Source: Desulfobulbus propionicus
GTDB lineage: Bacteria > Desulfobacterota > Desulfobulbia > Desulfobulbales > Desulfobulbaceae
Length of the DNA stretch: 64,000 nt
Assembly: GCA_002747135.1 (NCBI GenBank)
Contig: PDTE01000023.1
Coordinates: forward strand, 1 to 64,000
Reading direction: 5' to 3'
Under the pieces are notes generated by a model that worked only from the letters and a program-made list of their open reading frames with translations, made no database searches and was not told where the DNA came from. Of the stretch, positions 18,460 to 27,113 are shown piece by piece (positions within the stretch are counted from its first letter, which is position 1; each line of letters opens with the position of its first letter). The translations under genes and the position numbers were made by a program.

Positions 18460-18635
18460 CTAACTGCTCCCAGCTCACCCCTCTTCTGGCGATCACGACC
18501 CGCCGCATAGAGGGGCTGTAGCGGCCAGGCGCACCTGCCCAGATCCGGGCACCCTGAAGGCAGTGACAGGCCTGACCCGTATTTCTCATGAACATTAAGT
18601 GAAACCAAAGAATTACACGCTCTGTGAGTAGCTAC
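18460..18635 (+). repeat. Family A repeat, copy 5, with insert
   Basis: 176-bp copy beginning CTAACTGCTCCCAGCTCACC and ending GTGAGTAGCTAC. It is about 18 bp longer than the norm because the stretch after GACAGGC is replaced by CCCGTATTTCTCATGAACAT, a family E sequence, at 18575-18596. The right end overlaps the GTG start proposed for the DUF1232 gene. Confidence 0.88.
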
Positions 18636-18872
18636 GTGCAAACAAATATTCTTTCCAGGCTGGTACAGATGCTTCCCAATACCTGGGCAGTGTTTACTTC
18701 TCCCAATACCCCTTTTTCTGTGAAAATTATCCTGGCGGCAGGTTTACTTTATGCTCTTTCTCCGTATGATCTGATTCCTGAGTGGATACCGGTTATTGGG
18801 GTGCTGGATGACCTGGCCCTGGCGGCCTTACTGATTGGCTGGGCGAATGGGTTCAGGATTCCGAAGGAGTAA
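18624..18872 (+). CDS. DUF1232 (YkvA-like) membrane protein
   Basis: Small protein (82 residues from GTG 18624). The DUF1232 signature is present: a hydrophobic stretch with LLYALSPYDLIPEWIPVIGVLDDLALAALLIGW. The proteins are membrane-associated with unknown function. The only upstream start in frame is a GTG inside the end of repeat A copy 5. An internal ATG at 18669 (MLPNTWAVF) would give 67 residues and keep the whole domain. The gene ends 8 bases before oleA and is probably co-transcribed with it. Confidence 0.8.
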   Translation: MSSYVQTNILSRLVQMLPNTWAVFTSPNTPFSVKIILAAGLLYALSPYDLIPEWIPVIGVLDDLALAALLIGWANGFRIPKE

Positions 18873-18880
18873 TATTTTTT

Positions 18881-19915
18881 ATGCTTTTTACCAAAGTTTG
18901 CCTGCATGATTTCGGCTACGTCCTTCCTCCCAATATTGTGACCTCACTCGCCATTGAAGAGCGCCTGGCTCCGGTCTATGAACGGCTCAAGCTGCCTCCC
19001 GGACGCCTGGAACTGATGAGTGGAATTCGTGAGCGACGCCTCTGGAACGCCGATACCCTTCCCAGTCAGGGAGCCGCGCAGGCAGGTGCTATGGCGCTTG
19101 AAAAATCTGGTGTTTCCGCAGATGAGATCGATTGCCTGATTTTTTCCTCGGTAAGCCGGGACATGATGGAACCTGCCACCGCCTCATTTGTACACAGGGT
19201 TCTTGCACTTTCTCCTTCCTGCCATCTTTTTGATCTTTCCAATGCCTGTCTGGGTTTTCTGAACGCCATGATGGTGTTAGCCGGCATGATTGAGCTTGGA
19301 CAGGTGCAAAGTGGACTGATTGTTGCGGGTGAGACAGCAGAAAACCTGGTAGAAACAACCATTGTTCATATGTTGGCAGATACAACACTTACCCGTAAGA
19401 CAATTAAACCATTGTTTGCATCTTTAACCATAGGCTCAGGAGCTGTTGCCCTGGTGATGTCGGATCGCCGTGCTCACGATACCGGACACTATCTGGTCGG
19501 TGGAGTCTGTCGGGCCAATACCAGGTATAATGATCTCTGTCAGGGCGGGCAAAACAGTGAGCAGGGTATACTTATGTCTACTGAATCCGAGGAGCTGCTT
19601 CATCGAGGGGTTGAGACTGCCTTTTCCTGCTGGCAGGACTTTAAACAGGAAACCGGATGGAATGCAGCAACAGTTGATAGTTTTTTTTGTCATCAGGTCG
19701 GCCGTGCCCATGCCCGGCATCTTTTTGGCCGGCTTGAGCTTGATGTAAGGAAAAATTTTGAGACCTTGCCGGTATTGGGAAATGTCGGTTCTGTTTCTGC
19801 TCCTGTCACCATGGCCATGGGCATTGATGAGAAGGCTCTTGTTTCCGGGCAGCGTGCGGCGCTTCTGGGGATTGGTTCTGGCATTAATTCCCTCATGCTG
19901 GGAATAGACTGGTAA
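18881..19915 (+). CDS. oleA: OleA, head-to-head acyl condensing thiolase-fold enzyme
   Basis: Condenses two long-chain acyl-CoA molecules to a 2-alkyl-3-oxoacyl acid, the first step of olefin synthesis. The 344-residue protein has the KAS III fold with nucleophile Cys123 in LSNACLGFLNAM, His271 in FFCHQVGRAH and Asn301 in VLGNVGSVSAP. Glu97 (MMEPATAS) corresponds to the OleA-specific glutamate that reaches into the partner's active site. FabH is the alternative, but the next three genes are oleB, oleC and oleD in order, which settles the call. Confidence 0.92.
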   Translation: MLFTKVCLHDFGYVLPPNIVTSLAIEERLAPVYERLKLPPGRLELMSGIRERRLWNADTLPSQGAAQAGAMALEKSGVSADEIDCLIFSSVSRDMMEPATASFVHRVLALSPSCHLFDLSNACLGFLNAMMVLAGMIELGQVQSGLIVAGETAENLVETTIVHMLADTTLTRKTIKPLFASLTIGSGAVALVMSDRRAHDTGHYLVGGVCRANTRYNDLCQGGQNSEQGILMSTESEELLHRGVETAFSCWQDFKQETGWNAATVDSFFCHQVGRAHARHLFGRLELDVRKNFETLPVLGNVGSVSAPVTMAMGIDEKALVSGQRAALLGIGSGINSLMLGIDW

Positions 19916-19920
19916 CCGCA

Positions 19921-20784
19921 ATGCGTCTTGCTGAGTACCCTTTCACGCCCAAACGTTGCCAGATAGGGGGGCAGACCATGAGCTACATTGACGAGGGAGA
20001 GGGCCCGGCTCTGGTTTGCATCCATGGAAATCCCTCCTGGTCGTATCTGTATCGTCATGTCGTCAGTGAATTCTCTGGCTCGTATCGGTGTATTGTTCCC
20101 GACCATATAGGCTGCGGTTTTTCCGACAAGCCAAAAAGATATAGTTACAGATTGGCCACGCATATTGAAAACCTGAGTTCGCTTCTTCAAACCCTTGAGA
20201 TTGATACATGCACTGTAATGGTACACGACTGGGGCGGCGCCATTGGCATGGGCTGGGCCGGCAAATATCCAGAACGGGTTAAAGGAATAGTTGTTTTAAA
20301 CACAGCTGCCTTTCCTTCAAAACGGCTTCCCTTTCGCATCGCGATCTGCAGGGTGCCGCTGCTTGGGGCTCTTCTCGTCCGCGGCTTGAACGGGTTTGCC
20401 GGGGCTGCGATCTTTATGGCAGTGGTAAAAAAGATGAAGCCTGAAACAGCAGAGGGCTTTCTTGCCCCCTATGGTTCGTGGCGGAGTCGCATCGCAATTT
20501 TACGGTTTGTCCAGGATATTCCCATGAATGACCGGCATCCATCCTGGGATACCTTGCTTGGGGTGGAAAAATCGCTTCAGAAGCTGCGACAACACCCTGT
20601 GCTTATCTGCTGGGGCGGCAGAGATTTCTGCTTTACAAAACATTTTTATGAAGAATGGCGTACGCGTTTTCCTCTGGCGCAGGCTCATTTTTTTGCTCAT
20701 GCCGGTCACTATGTGCTGGAAGATGCCAGGAAGCATGTTTTCCCTCTGCTGTCAACCTTTTTTGAGCAGGTTCATGCTACGTGA
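19921..20784 (+). CDS. oleB: OleB, beta-lactone decarboxylase
   Basis: Alpha/beta hydrolase related to haloalkane dehalogenases. In the Ole pathway it decarboxylates the beta-lactone to the final cis-olefin. The 287-residue protein has HGNPSWSYLYR (oxyanion region), nucleophile Asp103 in VHDWGGAIGM, an acid around Asp235 in WGGRDFCF, and His263 in HAGHYVLEDA. It starts 6 bases after oleA and overlaps oleC by 11 bases, so the genes are tightly coupled. Confidence 0.9.
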   Translation: MRLAEYPFTPKRCQIGGQTMSYIDEGEGPALVCIHGNPSWSYLYRHVVSEFSGSYRCIVPDHIGCGFSDKPKRYSYRLATHIENLSSLLQTLEIDTCTVMVHDWGGAIGMGWAGKYPERVKGIVVLNTAAFPSKRLPFRIAICRVPLLGALLVRGLNGFAGAAIFMAVVKKMKPETAEGFLAPYGSWRSRIAILRFVQDIPMNDRHPSWDTLLGVEKSLQKLRQHPVLICWGGRDFCFTKHFYEEWRTRFPLAQAHFFAHAGHYVLEDARKHVFPLLSTFFEQVHAT

Positions 20785-22423
20785 TCGCGACTATAATATT
20801 GCCAATGCCTTTGCTGAAATCAGTGTTCATCTGGCAGATGCAACCGGTGTGGTTTCCCTGAAAGGCAAAAGGTGGCAGAAGCTTACTTTTGCTGAATTAG
20901 CAACCCTGGCGGATAACTATGCGCGGGTTCTGCATGCCAGGGGCGTGCGTAAAGGGCAGCGAGTTATGCTGATGGTGCCGCCGTCAGCCGACTTTATGAG
21001 CCTGACCTTTGCCCTTTTCCGCCTGGGAGCGGTTATTATTCTGATTGATCCGGGGATGGGCTATAAAAATTTGCTGCGCTGCATTGCCTCTGTGCAACCT
21101 GATACGCTGATCGGTGTTCCCAGGGCCATAGTATTTAGTTGTGTTTTTCGAAAAACCTTTGTTACCCTCAAAAGGCGGCTGCAACTTGGCGGGCTGCAAT
21201 TTTTTCCCTGGATGCAGCCAGTCATTAATCCTGACAATCTGAAGTCAGATGCTTCCTTTTTTCCTGCATACCAGGCAAAGGAGCATGATCTTGCCGCAAT
21301 TGTCTTTACCACCGGCTCCACCGGGCCGCCTAAAGGGGTGCAGTATACCCACGGAATTTTTCATACCCAGCTTAAGTATATTCGTGATTATTTCGGAATA
21401 GGGCCGGGTGATGTGGACCAACCGGGATTCCCTCTTTTTGGTCTTTTTTCAACTGCTTTAGGAGCCACAGCCGTCATACCGGACATGGACCCGACCAGAC
21501 CGGCTGAAGTAAAGCCACAGAGATTTGTCGATTCCATTCAGGCCTTTCAGGTTACCTATTCTTTTGGTTCTCCGGCTATATGGAATGTGGTCAGCAGGTA
21601 TTGCCTGGAAAACAACATTCAGCTGTCGGTAAAAAAGGTGCTCATGGCAGGTGCTCCTGTCCCCGGTGACTTGATCGAACGGATGCACCAGATTCTGCCT
21701 GAAGACGGGAAGGTTTTTACTCCTTACGGTGCAACCGAGAGCCTGCCCATCGCCTGCATTGAAGGACGTGAGATAACGGAGAAGACCTGGCCGCAGACCA
21801 GAACAGGAAAGGGAACCTGTGTTGGCCGGCCTCTGCCGGGCATCTCTATCCGTATCATTGAGCCGGTTGACACCCCGATTCCGACCTGGGACACCGCCAA
21901 AGAGCTGAAGGATATGGAGATTGGCGAGATAGTGGTGAAAGGCCCGGTAGTAACGAGGGAGTATGATCACTGTGACGCGGAAAATCGTATGTCAAAGATT
22001 GCTGACGGTAAGTCGTTCTGGCATCGAATTGGAGATATGGGCTATCTTGACCTGAAAGGAAGGCTTTGGTTTTGTGGGCGAAAAGCTCACAGGGTTCTGG
22101 CTGCCCATAAGATATTGTATACTATTCCCTGTGAAGCCATTTTCAACGAGCACCCGAAGGTCTTCCGCTCGGCTCTTGTCGGGGTTGGAGAGCCTGGAGA
22201 ACAGGTGCCGGTCCTCATTGTCGAACCGACGGAAAAGATCGCTGATCAGACAGCGTTATTTTCAGAACTGCGATCACTTGGCCGGGCCAATCCTTTAACG
22301 ACGGAAATTGATATTTTCCTCGTTCATTACCACTTTCCGGTGGATATACGGCATAACGCCAAAATCTTCAGAGAACAGCTCGCTCTATGGGCAAGTCAGC
22401 AACTGGAAAGGTCATCGTGTTGA
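20774..22423 (+). CDS. oleC: OleC, beta-lactone synthetase
   Basis: AMP-forming ligase-fold enzyme that turns the 2-alkyl-3-hydroxy acid into a beta-lactone with ATP. The ATP loop is FTTGSTGPPKGVQYTHG, followed by PYGATESLP and the C-terminal hinge GDMGYLDLKGRLWFCGRKAH. I set the start at the ATG at 20774 (549 residues). A longer open frame runs back to 20528 but lies entirely within oleB. The start overlaps the end of oleB by 11 bases. Fatty acyl-CoA ligase is the generic alternative, but the gene order is diagnostic. Confidence 0.92.
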   Translation: MLRDRDYNIANAFAEISVHLADATGVVSLKGKRWQKLTFAELATLADNYARVLHARGVRKGQRVMLMVPPSADFMSLTFALFRLGAVIILIDPGMGYKNLLRCIASVQPDTLIGVPRAIVFSCVFRKTFVTLKRRLQLGGLQFFPWMQPVINPDNLKSDASFFPAYQAKEHDLAAIVFTTGSTGPPKGVQYTHGIFHTQLKYIRDYFGIGPGDVDQPGFPLFGLFSTALGATAVIPDMDPTRPAEVKPQRFVDSIQAFQVTYSFGSPAIWNVVSRYCLENNIQLSVKKVLMAGAPVPGDLIERMHQILPEDGKVFTPYGATESLPIACIEGREITEKTWPQTRTGKGTCVGRPLPGISIRIIEPVDTPIPTWDTAKELKDMEIGEIVVKGPVVTREYDHCDAENRMSKIADGKSFWHRIGDMGYLDLKGRLWFCGRKAHRVLAAHKILYTIPCEAIFNEHPKVFRSALVGVGEPGEQVPVLIVEPTEKIADQTALFSELRSLGRANPLTTEIDIFLVHYHFPVDIRHNAKIFREQLALWASQQLERSSC

Positions 22424-22467
22424 TACTCAGGGGTTCTGTCCGGCGGGCAGGAGTAAAAGGATAGCGT

Positions 22468-23481
22468 ATGCAGCGGGCGATTGTGACAGGCGGCGGCGGT
22501 TTTATCGGCAGCGCCCTGGTCAGGGCTTTGCGTGACCGTGGTATTGAGACAGGGGTGGTCGGCAGAAACAGGTATCCTGAGCTGGAGCAGCTTGACGTAA
22601 AGCACCATCAGGGTGATATTCGTGATCCCGGTTTTCTGACAGCATGTTTCAGTGGGTATGATACGGTTTTTCATGTTGCGGCCAAAGCAGGAATCTGGGG
22701 GTCACGGGCTGATTATTTCTCCATTAACCTCCAGGGAACAAAAAATGTCATTGAGGCCTGTCGGCATAATGCCATCGGGGCATTGATATACACGTCAACC
22801 CCTTCTGTGGTCTTTGCCGGAGAAGATATCAAGGGTGATGATGAGTCTCTTGCGTATGCGGATAATCCGCTATGTCATTATGCGGCCAGTAAAATCAAAG
22901 CCGAGCAGCTGATTCTTGACGCTAATGATGATGTGCTGAAAACTACAGCCATTCGTCCTCATCTTGTCTGGGGACCGGGAGATCAGCAGCTTGTTCCGCG
23001 ACTGCTTGAACGGGGCAGAGCCGGGCAGTTAAAAATTGTCGGACAGGGAGTCAATAAGGTCGATATCACTTATATAGACAACGTTGTGTATCTTCATCTG
23101 CTCGCCGCTGATAATCTTCATGGGGCAGCAACCGCAGCCGGTGAAGCCTTTTTCATTGGTCAGCAGGAACCAGTTGTCCTTTGGGACTGGATCAATACTT
23201 TGTTTGCAGAGGTCGGGATAGAGCGGATAAAAAAAAGAGTTCCCTTTCCCATCGCCTATTATAGCGGCAGCCTGTTAGAGTTTCTTTTTTTTCTTTTGCG
23301 AAAAAAACAAGAGCCAAAAATGACCAGGTTTCTTGCGCACCAGCTGGCACAATCACATTGGTTTAACCATGGCAAGGCTGAGCGAATACTGGGATATAAG
23401 GAGTTAGTCAGTACCAACACCGGCATGAAGCGGCTGCTGGAATGGATTGACGGGAGAACAAGGCCGGGCCATTACCGTTAG
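22468..23481 (+). CDS. oleD: OleD, 2-alkyl-3-oxoalkanoate reductase
   Basis: 337-residue extended short-chain dehydrogenase that reduces the OleA product to the 2-alkyl-3-hydroxy acid. It has VTGGGGFIGSALVRAL at the N-terminus and catalytic Tyr-x3-Lys in CHYAASKIKAEQL. Length and order (A-B-C-D) match known ole clusters. It is the last gene before the atp operon, about 170 bases upstream of atpF'. The reaction order in the pathway is OleA, OleD, OleC, OleB. Confidence 0.92.
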   Translation: MQRAIVTGGGGFIGSALVRALRDRGIETGVVGRNRYPELEQLDVKHHQGDIRDPGFLTACFSGYDTVFHVAAKAGIWGSRADYFSINLQGTKNVIEACRHNAIGALIYTSTPSVVFAGEDIKGDDESLAYADNPLCHYAASKIKAEQLILDANDDVLKTTAIRPHLVWGPGDQQLVPRLLERGRAGQLKIVGQGVNKVDITYIDNVVYLHLLAADNLHGAATAAGEAFFIGQQEPVVLWDWINTLFAEVGIERIKKRVPFPIAYYSGSLLEFLFFLLRKKQEPKMTRFLAHQLAQSHWFNHGKAERILGYKELVSTNTGMKRLLEWIDGRTRPGHYR

Positions 23482-23553
23482 TGGAGAGAAAAAACTGATT
23501 GAGTTATAGTCAAGCGTAACTGAAAAAACGCATAAATATTATTGAAAAATAAA

Positions 23554-23586
23554 TTGACAGTCTGTTTATTTTTCAGTAGTTATCTT
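23554..23586 (+). promoter_or_regulatory. Possible promoter for the atp operon
   Basis: A perfect TTGACA lies at 23554-23559 in an AT-rich leader. The best following -10-like hexamer (TATCTT at 23581) is 21 bases away, longer than ideal, so this is only a candidate. Confidence 0.3.
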
Positions 23587-23652
23587 TGCTGATATGAGCC
23601 ACTATACCGTGCAAGAGCTCGTTTACCAATAACTGTTAGAGGAGTATCAAGA

Positions 23653-24084
23653 ATGATTTCTGTCGACTTTACGCTGTTTATACACATCGTAAATATGATT
23701 GTGTTGATGGTTGTTCTTAATAATATCTTATACAAGCCGGTGCTTGGTATCCTTGAAAAGAGGAAAGAAAAAATAAGTGCACTGCAAGGTGAAGTCGAAC
23801 AGCTTGAACAGCGTGCCCATACCAGGCAGAAAGACCTGGACCAGAAAATGCGTGAGGCAAGCAGCAAGGCAAAAAAAGCGCTTGATGAGGCCCGTTCAGG
23901 GGCTCAGGCTGCAGGTGCTGAGAAGCTTGCTGCTATCCGCCAGGAAGCTGATGCTGATAAGGAAAAACAGCTGGCCGATATTCGCATGCAGGTGGAAGCA
24001 GCACGTAAGGGGCTGCAGGAGAAGACAGAGGAGTTCGCAAAGGAAATGGCTGGTAAGATACTTGGGAGGAGTCTGCAGGCATGA
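23653..24084 (+). CDS. atpF': ATP synthase F0 subunit b'
   Basis: 143-residue peripheral stalk protein. One N-terminal membrane helix (about 5-25) is followed by EKRKEKISALQGEVEQLEQR and a long charged Ala/Glu/Lys coiled coil. It pairs with the next gene to form a b/b' heterodimer, an arrangement seen in Desulfobacterota, cyanobacteria and alphaproteobacteria. An AGAGGAG ribosome site precedes the ATG. It overlaps the next gene (ATGA). Confidence 0.92.
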   Translation: MISVDFTLFIHIVNMIVLMVVLNNILYKPVLGILEKRKEKISALQGEVEQLEQRAHTRQKDLDQKMREASSKAKKALDEARSGAQAAGAEKLAAIRQEADADKEKQLADIRMQVEAARKGLQEKTEEFAKEMAGKILGRSLQA

Positions 24085-24818
24085 AAGTTCATTTAAAAGC
24101 TCGCGCATCAAGAGTAATTCTATTACTGTTGTTCCTGGTCGGGACTGCCTCGTATGCCCTTGCTTCAGCTGCTCATGGTGATGCTGAAACAGCTCATGCC
24201 AAAGCAGTCGTTGAGCAGAGCCACAATGAAGCAGCAGCTCAGCAAGAGCATGCCGTTCAGTCATCCGCTGATTTAGCTGGTCATGAATCCCGCGATGGGC
24301 ATGCAGGCGAAGCAAGTCATGCGGATTCACTTTCGCCGGCTAAATTAAAAGATCTGTTCTGGCGAACACTGAATTTTGCCGCTCTGGTTGCACTTCTTGT
24401 TTACTTTCTTGGCAAGCCCGTTGCCTCCGGTCTTAGTGGTCGTCAACAGCGGATAAAGGAAGAGCTAAGTGAGTTGGAAGCCAAGAAAGAAGCTGCCGAG
24501 GCTGAATATGCTGAGTTTGAAACCAAACTGGCTGGCATGGAGCAGGATATGGAACAGATTGTTGCCAAGGCCATTGCTCAGGCTGAAAATGAAAAAACAC
24601 GTATCCTCAAGGAAGCGGAAAAGGCAGCAGATGATATCAAGGCTCAAGCCCAGGCAGCTATACAGGCCGAGCTTGAGGATGTAAAACGTAGTCTGAGGGA
24701 AGAAGTTGCAGATCAGGCCGCGATGATGGCAGAAGAGATAATCGTCAACAATCTGACGGATAAGGATCAGGTGACGATTACTGAACAGTTTCTCGAAAGA
24801 GTAGGAGCAGTGCAGTGA
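24081..24818 (+). CDS. atpF: ATP synthase F0 subunit b with His-rich extension
   Basis: Peripheral stalk subunit of 245 residues, against about 156-170 in most bacteria. The extra N-terminus has a hydrophobic signal-like segment (about 11-30, ending ALASA), then a His/Ala/Glu-rich stretch to about residue 75 with nine or so histidines. After it come the normal membrane helix (FWRTLNFAALVALLVYFLGKPV) and the coiled coil. If the first segment is a cleaved signal, the His-rich part would lie outside the membrane. It overlaps both neighbours by four bases (ATGA and GTGA). Confidence 0.9.
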   Translation: MKVHLKARASRVILLLLFLVGTASYALASAAHGDAETAHAKAVVEQSHNEAAAQQEHAVQSSADLAGHESRDGHAGEASHADSLSPAKLKDLFWRTLNFAALVALLVYFLGKPVASGLSGRQQRIKEELSELEAKKEAAEAEYAEFETKLAGMEQDMEQIVAKAIAQAENEKTRILKEAEKAADDIKAQAQAAIQAELEDVKRSLREEVADQAAMMAEEIIVNNLTDKDQVTITEQFLERVGAVQ

Positions 24819-25363
24819 GAAATACCATTCTAGCTCGCCGATACGCAAAGGCGTTATTTGCTTTGGGCAAGGAGCAGGGCAGGGTTGATGAATACAGCGA
24901 TCTGCTTGGCGGACTGGCCCGGTTATATGATGATCCCGAAGCAGGAATTGGAGAGGCCTTGACAAATCCCCTGTATCCACTTGAAATACGTCAGAAAATG
25001 ATGGCAAAAATAGCAGCGTCCGTTCAGGCCGATGCGATTATGGCCAGCTTTCTTAACCTGCTGATTGAGAAGAAAAGAGCTGACATCCTGCCGGAGATTG
25101 CTGATGCGTTACAGGCGATGGTGGATGCGGATCAGCATATCAGTCATGGCACAGTTGTCTCGGCAGTTGAACTTGGTGACGATACAAAAGAAAAAATCCA
25201 GGATACATTGGAAAAAATTACGGGAAATAAGGTTATACTTCAGACCGAGGTCGACCAGTCAATTATAGGCGGCATCATCGCCAAGGTTGGTGATTTGGTA
25301 CTGGACGGAAGTATAAGGACACAGCTTAATGGATTAAAAGAATCTATCAAGGGGAGAGAATAG
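24815..25363 (+). CDS. atpH: ATP synthase F1 subunit delta
   Basis: 182-residue OSCP/delta subunit that links the peripheral stalk to the F1 head. It begins [16 protein letters not shown], the family start, and ends with [21 protein letters not shown], the conserved C-terminal domain. The start is a GTG that overlaps the atpF stop, so translation is coupled. Confidence 0.93.
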   Translation: MRNTILARRYAKALFALGKEQGRVDEYSDLLGGLARLYDDPEAGIGEALTNPLYPLEIRQKMMAKIAASVQADAIMASFLNLLIEKKRADILPEIADALQAMVDADQHISHGTVVSAVELGDDTKEKIQDTLEKITGNKVILQTEVDQSIIGGIIAKVGDLVLDGSIRTQLNGLKESIKGRE

Positions 25364-25367
25364 TCAA

Positions 25368-26891
25368 ATGCAGATCAAAGCCGAAGAAATCAGCCAGATT
25401 ATCAAGGATCAAATAGCTGGCTACGAAAGTGATGTCGACTTAAAGGAAACGGGAACAGTCCTCTCCGTTGGTGACGGTGTTGCACGTGTCTATGGTGTTG
25501 AGAATTGCCAGGCCATGGAGCTTCTGGAATTTCCGGGAGGTATTTTTGGCCTTGCCCTGAACCTTGAAGAAGATAACGTTGGCTGCGCTATACTGGGTGA
25601 AGTTCGTGATATTAAAGAAGGAGATATCGTTAAACGAACTGGACGTATTGCTGAGGTTCCTGTTGGCCCTGAGATGGAAGGTCGCGTTGTTGATGGTATC
25701 GGCCAGCCTATTGATGGAAAAGGCCCGATTGAGGCAAAAGAAACACGGAAGATAGAGGTGTTGGCTCCCGGGGTAATCGCTCGCAAAAGTGTTCATGAAC
25801 CCTGCTACACCGGAGCAAAAGCGGTTGACGCCATGACCCCGGTAGGCCGTGGTCAGCGGGAGCTGGTCATCGGTGACCGCCAGATTGGGAAAACTGCACT
25901 CTGTGTTGATGCGATCATTGCCCAGAAAGATACAGATGTACACTGCATCTATGTTGCAGTTGGGCAAAAGAAATCAACTGTTGCGCTTGTTGTAGAGGCG
26001 CTGCGTAAACACGGAGCCATGGATTATACAACCGTTGTAGCTGCCTGTGCATCAGATCCGGCACCGATGCAGTATGTCTCGGCATTCGCAGGCTGCTCCA
26101 TGGGGGAATATTTCCGCGACAATGGCCAGCATGCTCTTATTATCTATGATGACCTTTCCAAGCAGGCGGTTTCATATCGGGAACTTTCTCTTCTTCTGCG
26201 TCGTCCTCCTGGACGTGAAGCCTATCCCGGCGATATTTTCTTTAACCATTCCCGGCTTCTTGAGCGTGCGGCCAAGGTGAGCGACGAGCTCGGAGCTGGC
26301 TCATTAACCGCCCTGCCGATTATCGAAACCCAGGCTGGCGATGTCTCTGCCTTTATTCCGACCAATGTTATCTCTATTACCGACGGTCAGGTCTATCTGG
26401 AGCCGAGTCTGTTCTTTGCCGGTGTACGTCCTGCCATTAATGTTGGCCTTTCTGTTTCCCGTGTTGGTGGTGCTGCACAGGTCAAGGCCATGAAGCAGGT
26501 CGCTGGTACACTTCGGCTTGATCTTGCTCAGTATCGAGAACTTGCCGCCTTTGCCAGTTTTGGTTCTGACCTGGATGCGGCGACCCAGGCACAGCTCACC
26601 CGAGGGGAGCGTCTGGTTGAAATTCTCAAGCAACCTCAGTATCAGCCGTTACCCATGGAAAAGCAGGTGACTATTATTTTTGCCGGTACCAAAGGATATC
26701 TGGATCAATTTCCAGTAGATACGCTTGCAGATTATGAGCAGGAACTCTACGGATATATCGAAGCCAATGAACCTGCTATCTTTTCTGACTTGAAAGCCCA
26801 AAAACAGATTACTCCAGAAATCGAGGAAAGGCTAAAGAGAACACTGACCTCCTTTGGTGATACCTTTAAGGCGACCAAGGGCCTGAATTAG
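25368..26891 (+). CDS. atpA: ATP synthase F1 subunit alpha
   Basis: 507-residue non-catalytic nucleotide-binding subunit. The P-loop is [10 protein letters not shown], followed by [12 protein letters not shown] and the family signature around [14 protein letters not shown]. It starts five bases after atpH. Downstream lies a 222-base gap that contains family D repeats before atpG, unusual inside an atp operon. Confidence 0.96.
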   Translation: MQIKAEEISQIIKDQIAGYESDVDLKETGTVLSVGDGVARVYGVENCQAMELLEFPGGIFGLALNLEEDNVGCAILGEVRDIKEGDIVKRTGRIAEVPVGPEMEGRVVDGIGQPIDGKGPIEAKETRKIEVLAPGVIARKSVHEPCYTGAKAVDAMTPVGRGQRELVIGDRQIGKTALCVDAIIAQKDTDVHCIYVAVGQKKSTVALVVEALRKHGAMDYTTVVAACASDPAPMQYVSAFAGCSMGEYFRDNGQHALIIYDDLSKQAVSYRELSLLLRRPPGREAYPGDIFFNHSRLLERAAKVSDELGAGSLTALPIIETQAGDVSAFIPTNVISITDGQVYLEPSLFFAGVRPAINVGLSVSRVGGAAQVKAMKQVAGTLRLDLAQYRELAAFASFGSDLDAATQAQLTRGERLVEILKQPQYQPLPMEKQVTIIFAGTKGYLDQFPVDTLADYEQELYGYIEANEPAIFSDLKAQKQITPEIEERLKRTLTSFGDTFKATKGLN

Positions 26892-26917
26892 CCAGCAGGC
26901 TGGATCACAGGTTTACC

Positions 26918-27001
26918 AGCTCAAACAAACCATGAAAGCTCGCCACTTCGGCAAGAGATGGGTATCACTTCCACTGAGAGACTTTCATATAAACCAGCAG
27001 G
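26918..27001 (+). repeat. Family D repeat, copy 2
   Basis: Matches copy 1 closely (AACCATGAAAGCTCGCC, ACTTCGGCAAGAGATGGGTA, GAGAGACTTTCATATAAACC). It is inside the atpA-atpG gap, so it is transcribed with the operon and can fold through GAAAGCTC / GAGAGACTTTC. Confidence 0.75.
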
Positions 27002-27025
27002 GCTGAACCAGATAGCCTGCAGCCA

Positions 27026-27094
27026 TAACAAAGCATGAAAATCGGAAATTCGGAAATTAACATCTTTTTTTGAGCAGATTTTCAGATAAAAAAC
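27026..27094 (+). repeat. Family D-like repeat, copy 3
   Basis: A more diverged version of D with CATGAAAATCGGAAATTCGG and TTTTTTTGAGCAGATTTTC, then GATAAAAAACAGG. The ends (ATGAAAATC / GATTTTCAGAT) can pair. It lies just upstream of the atpG ribosome site. Confidence 0.5.
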
Positions 27095-27113
27095 AGGAAG
27101 GTAGGAAGGGAAC

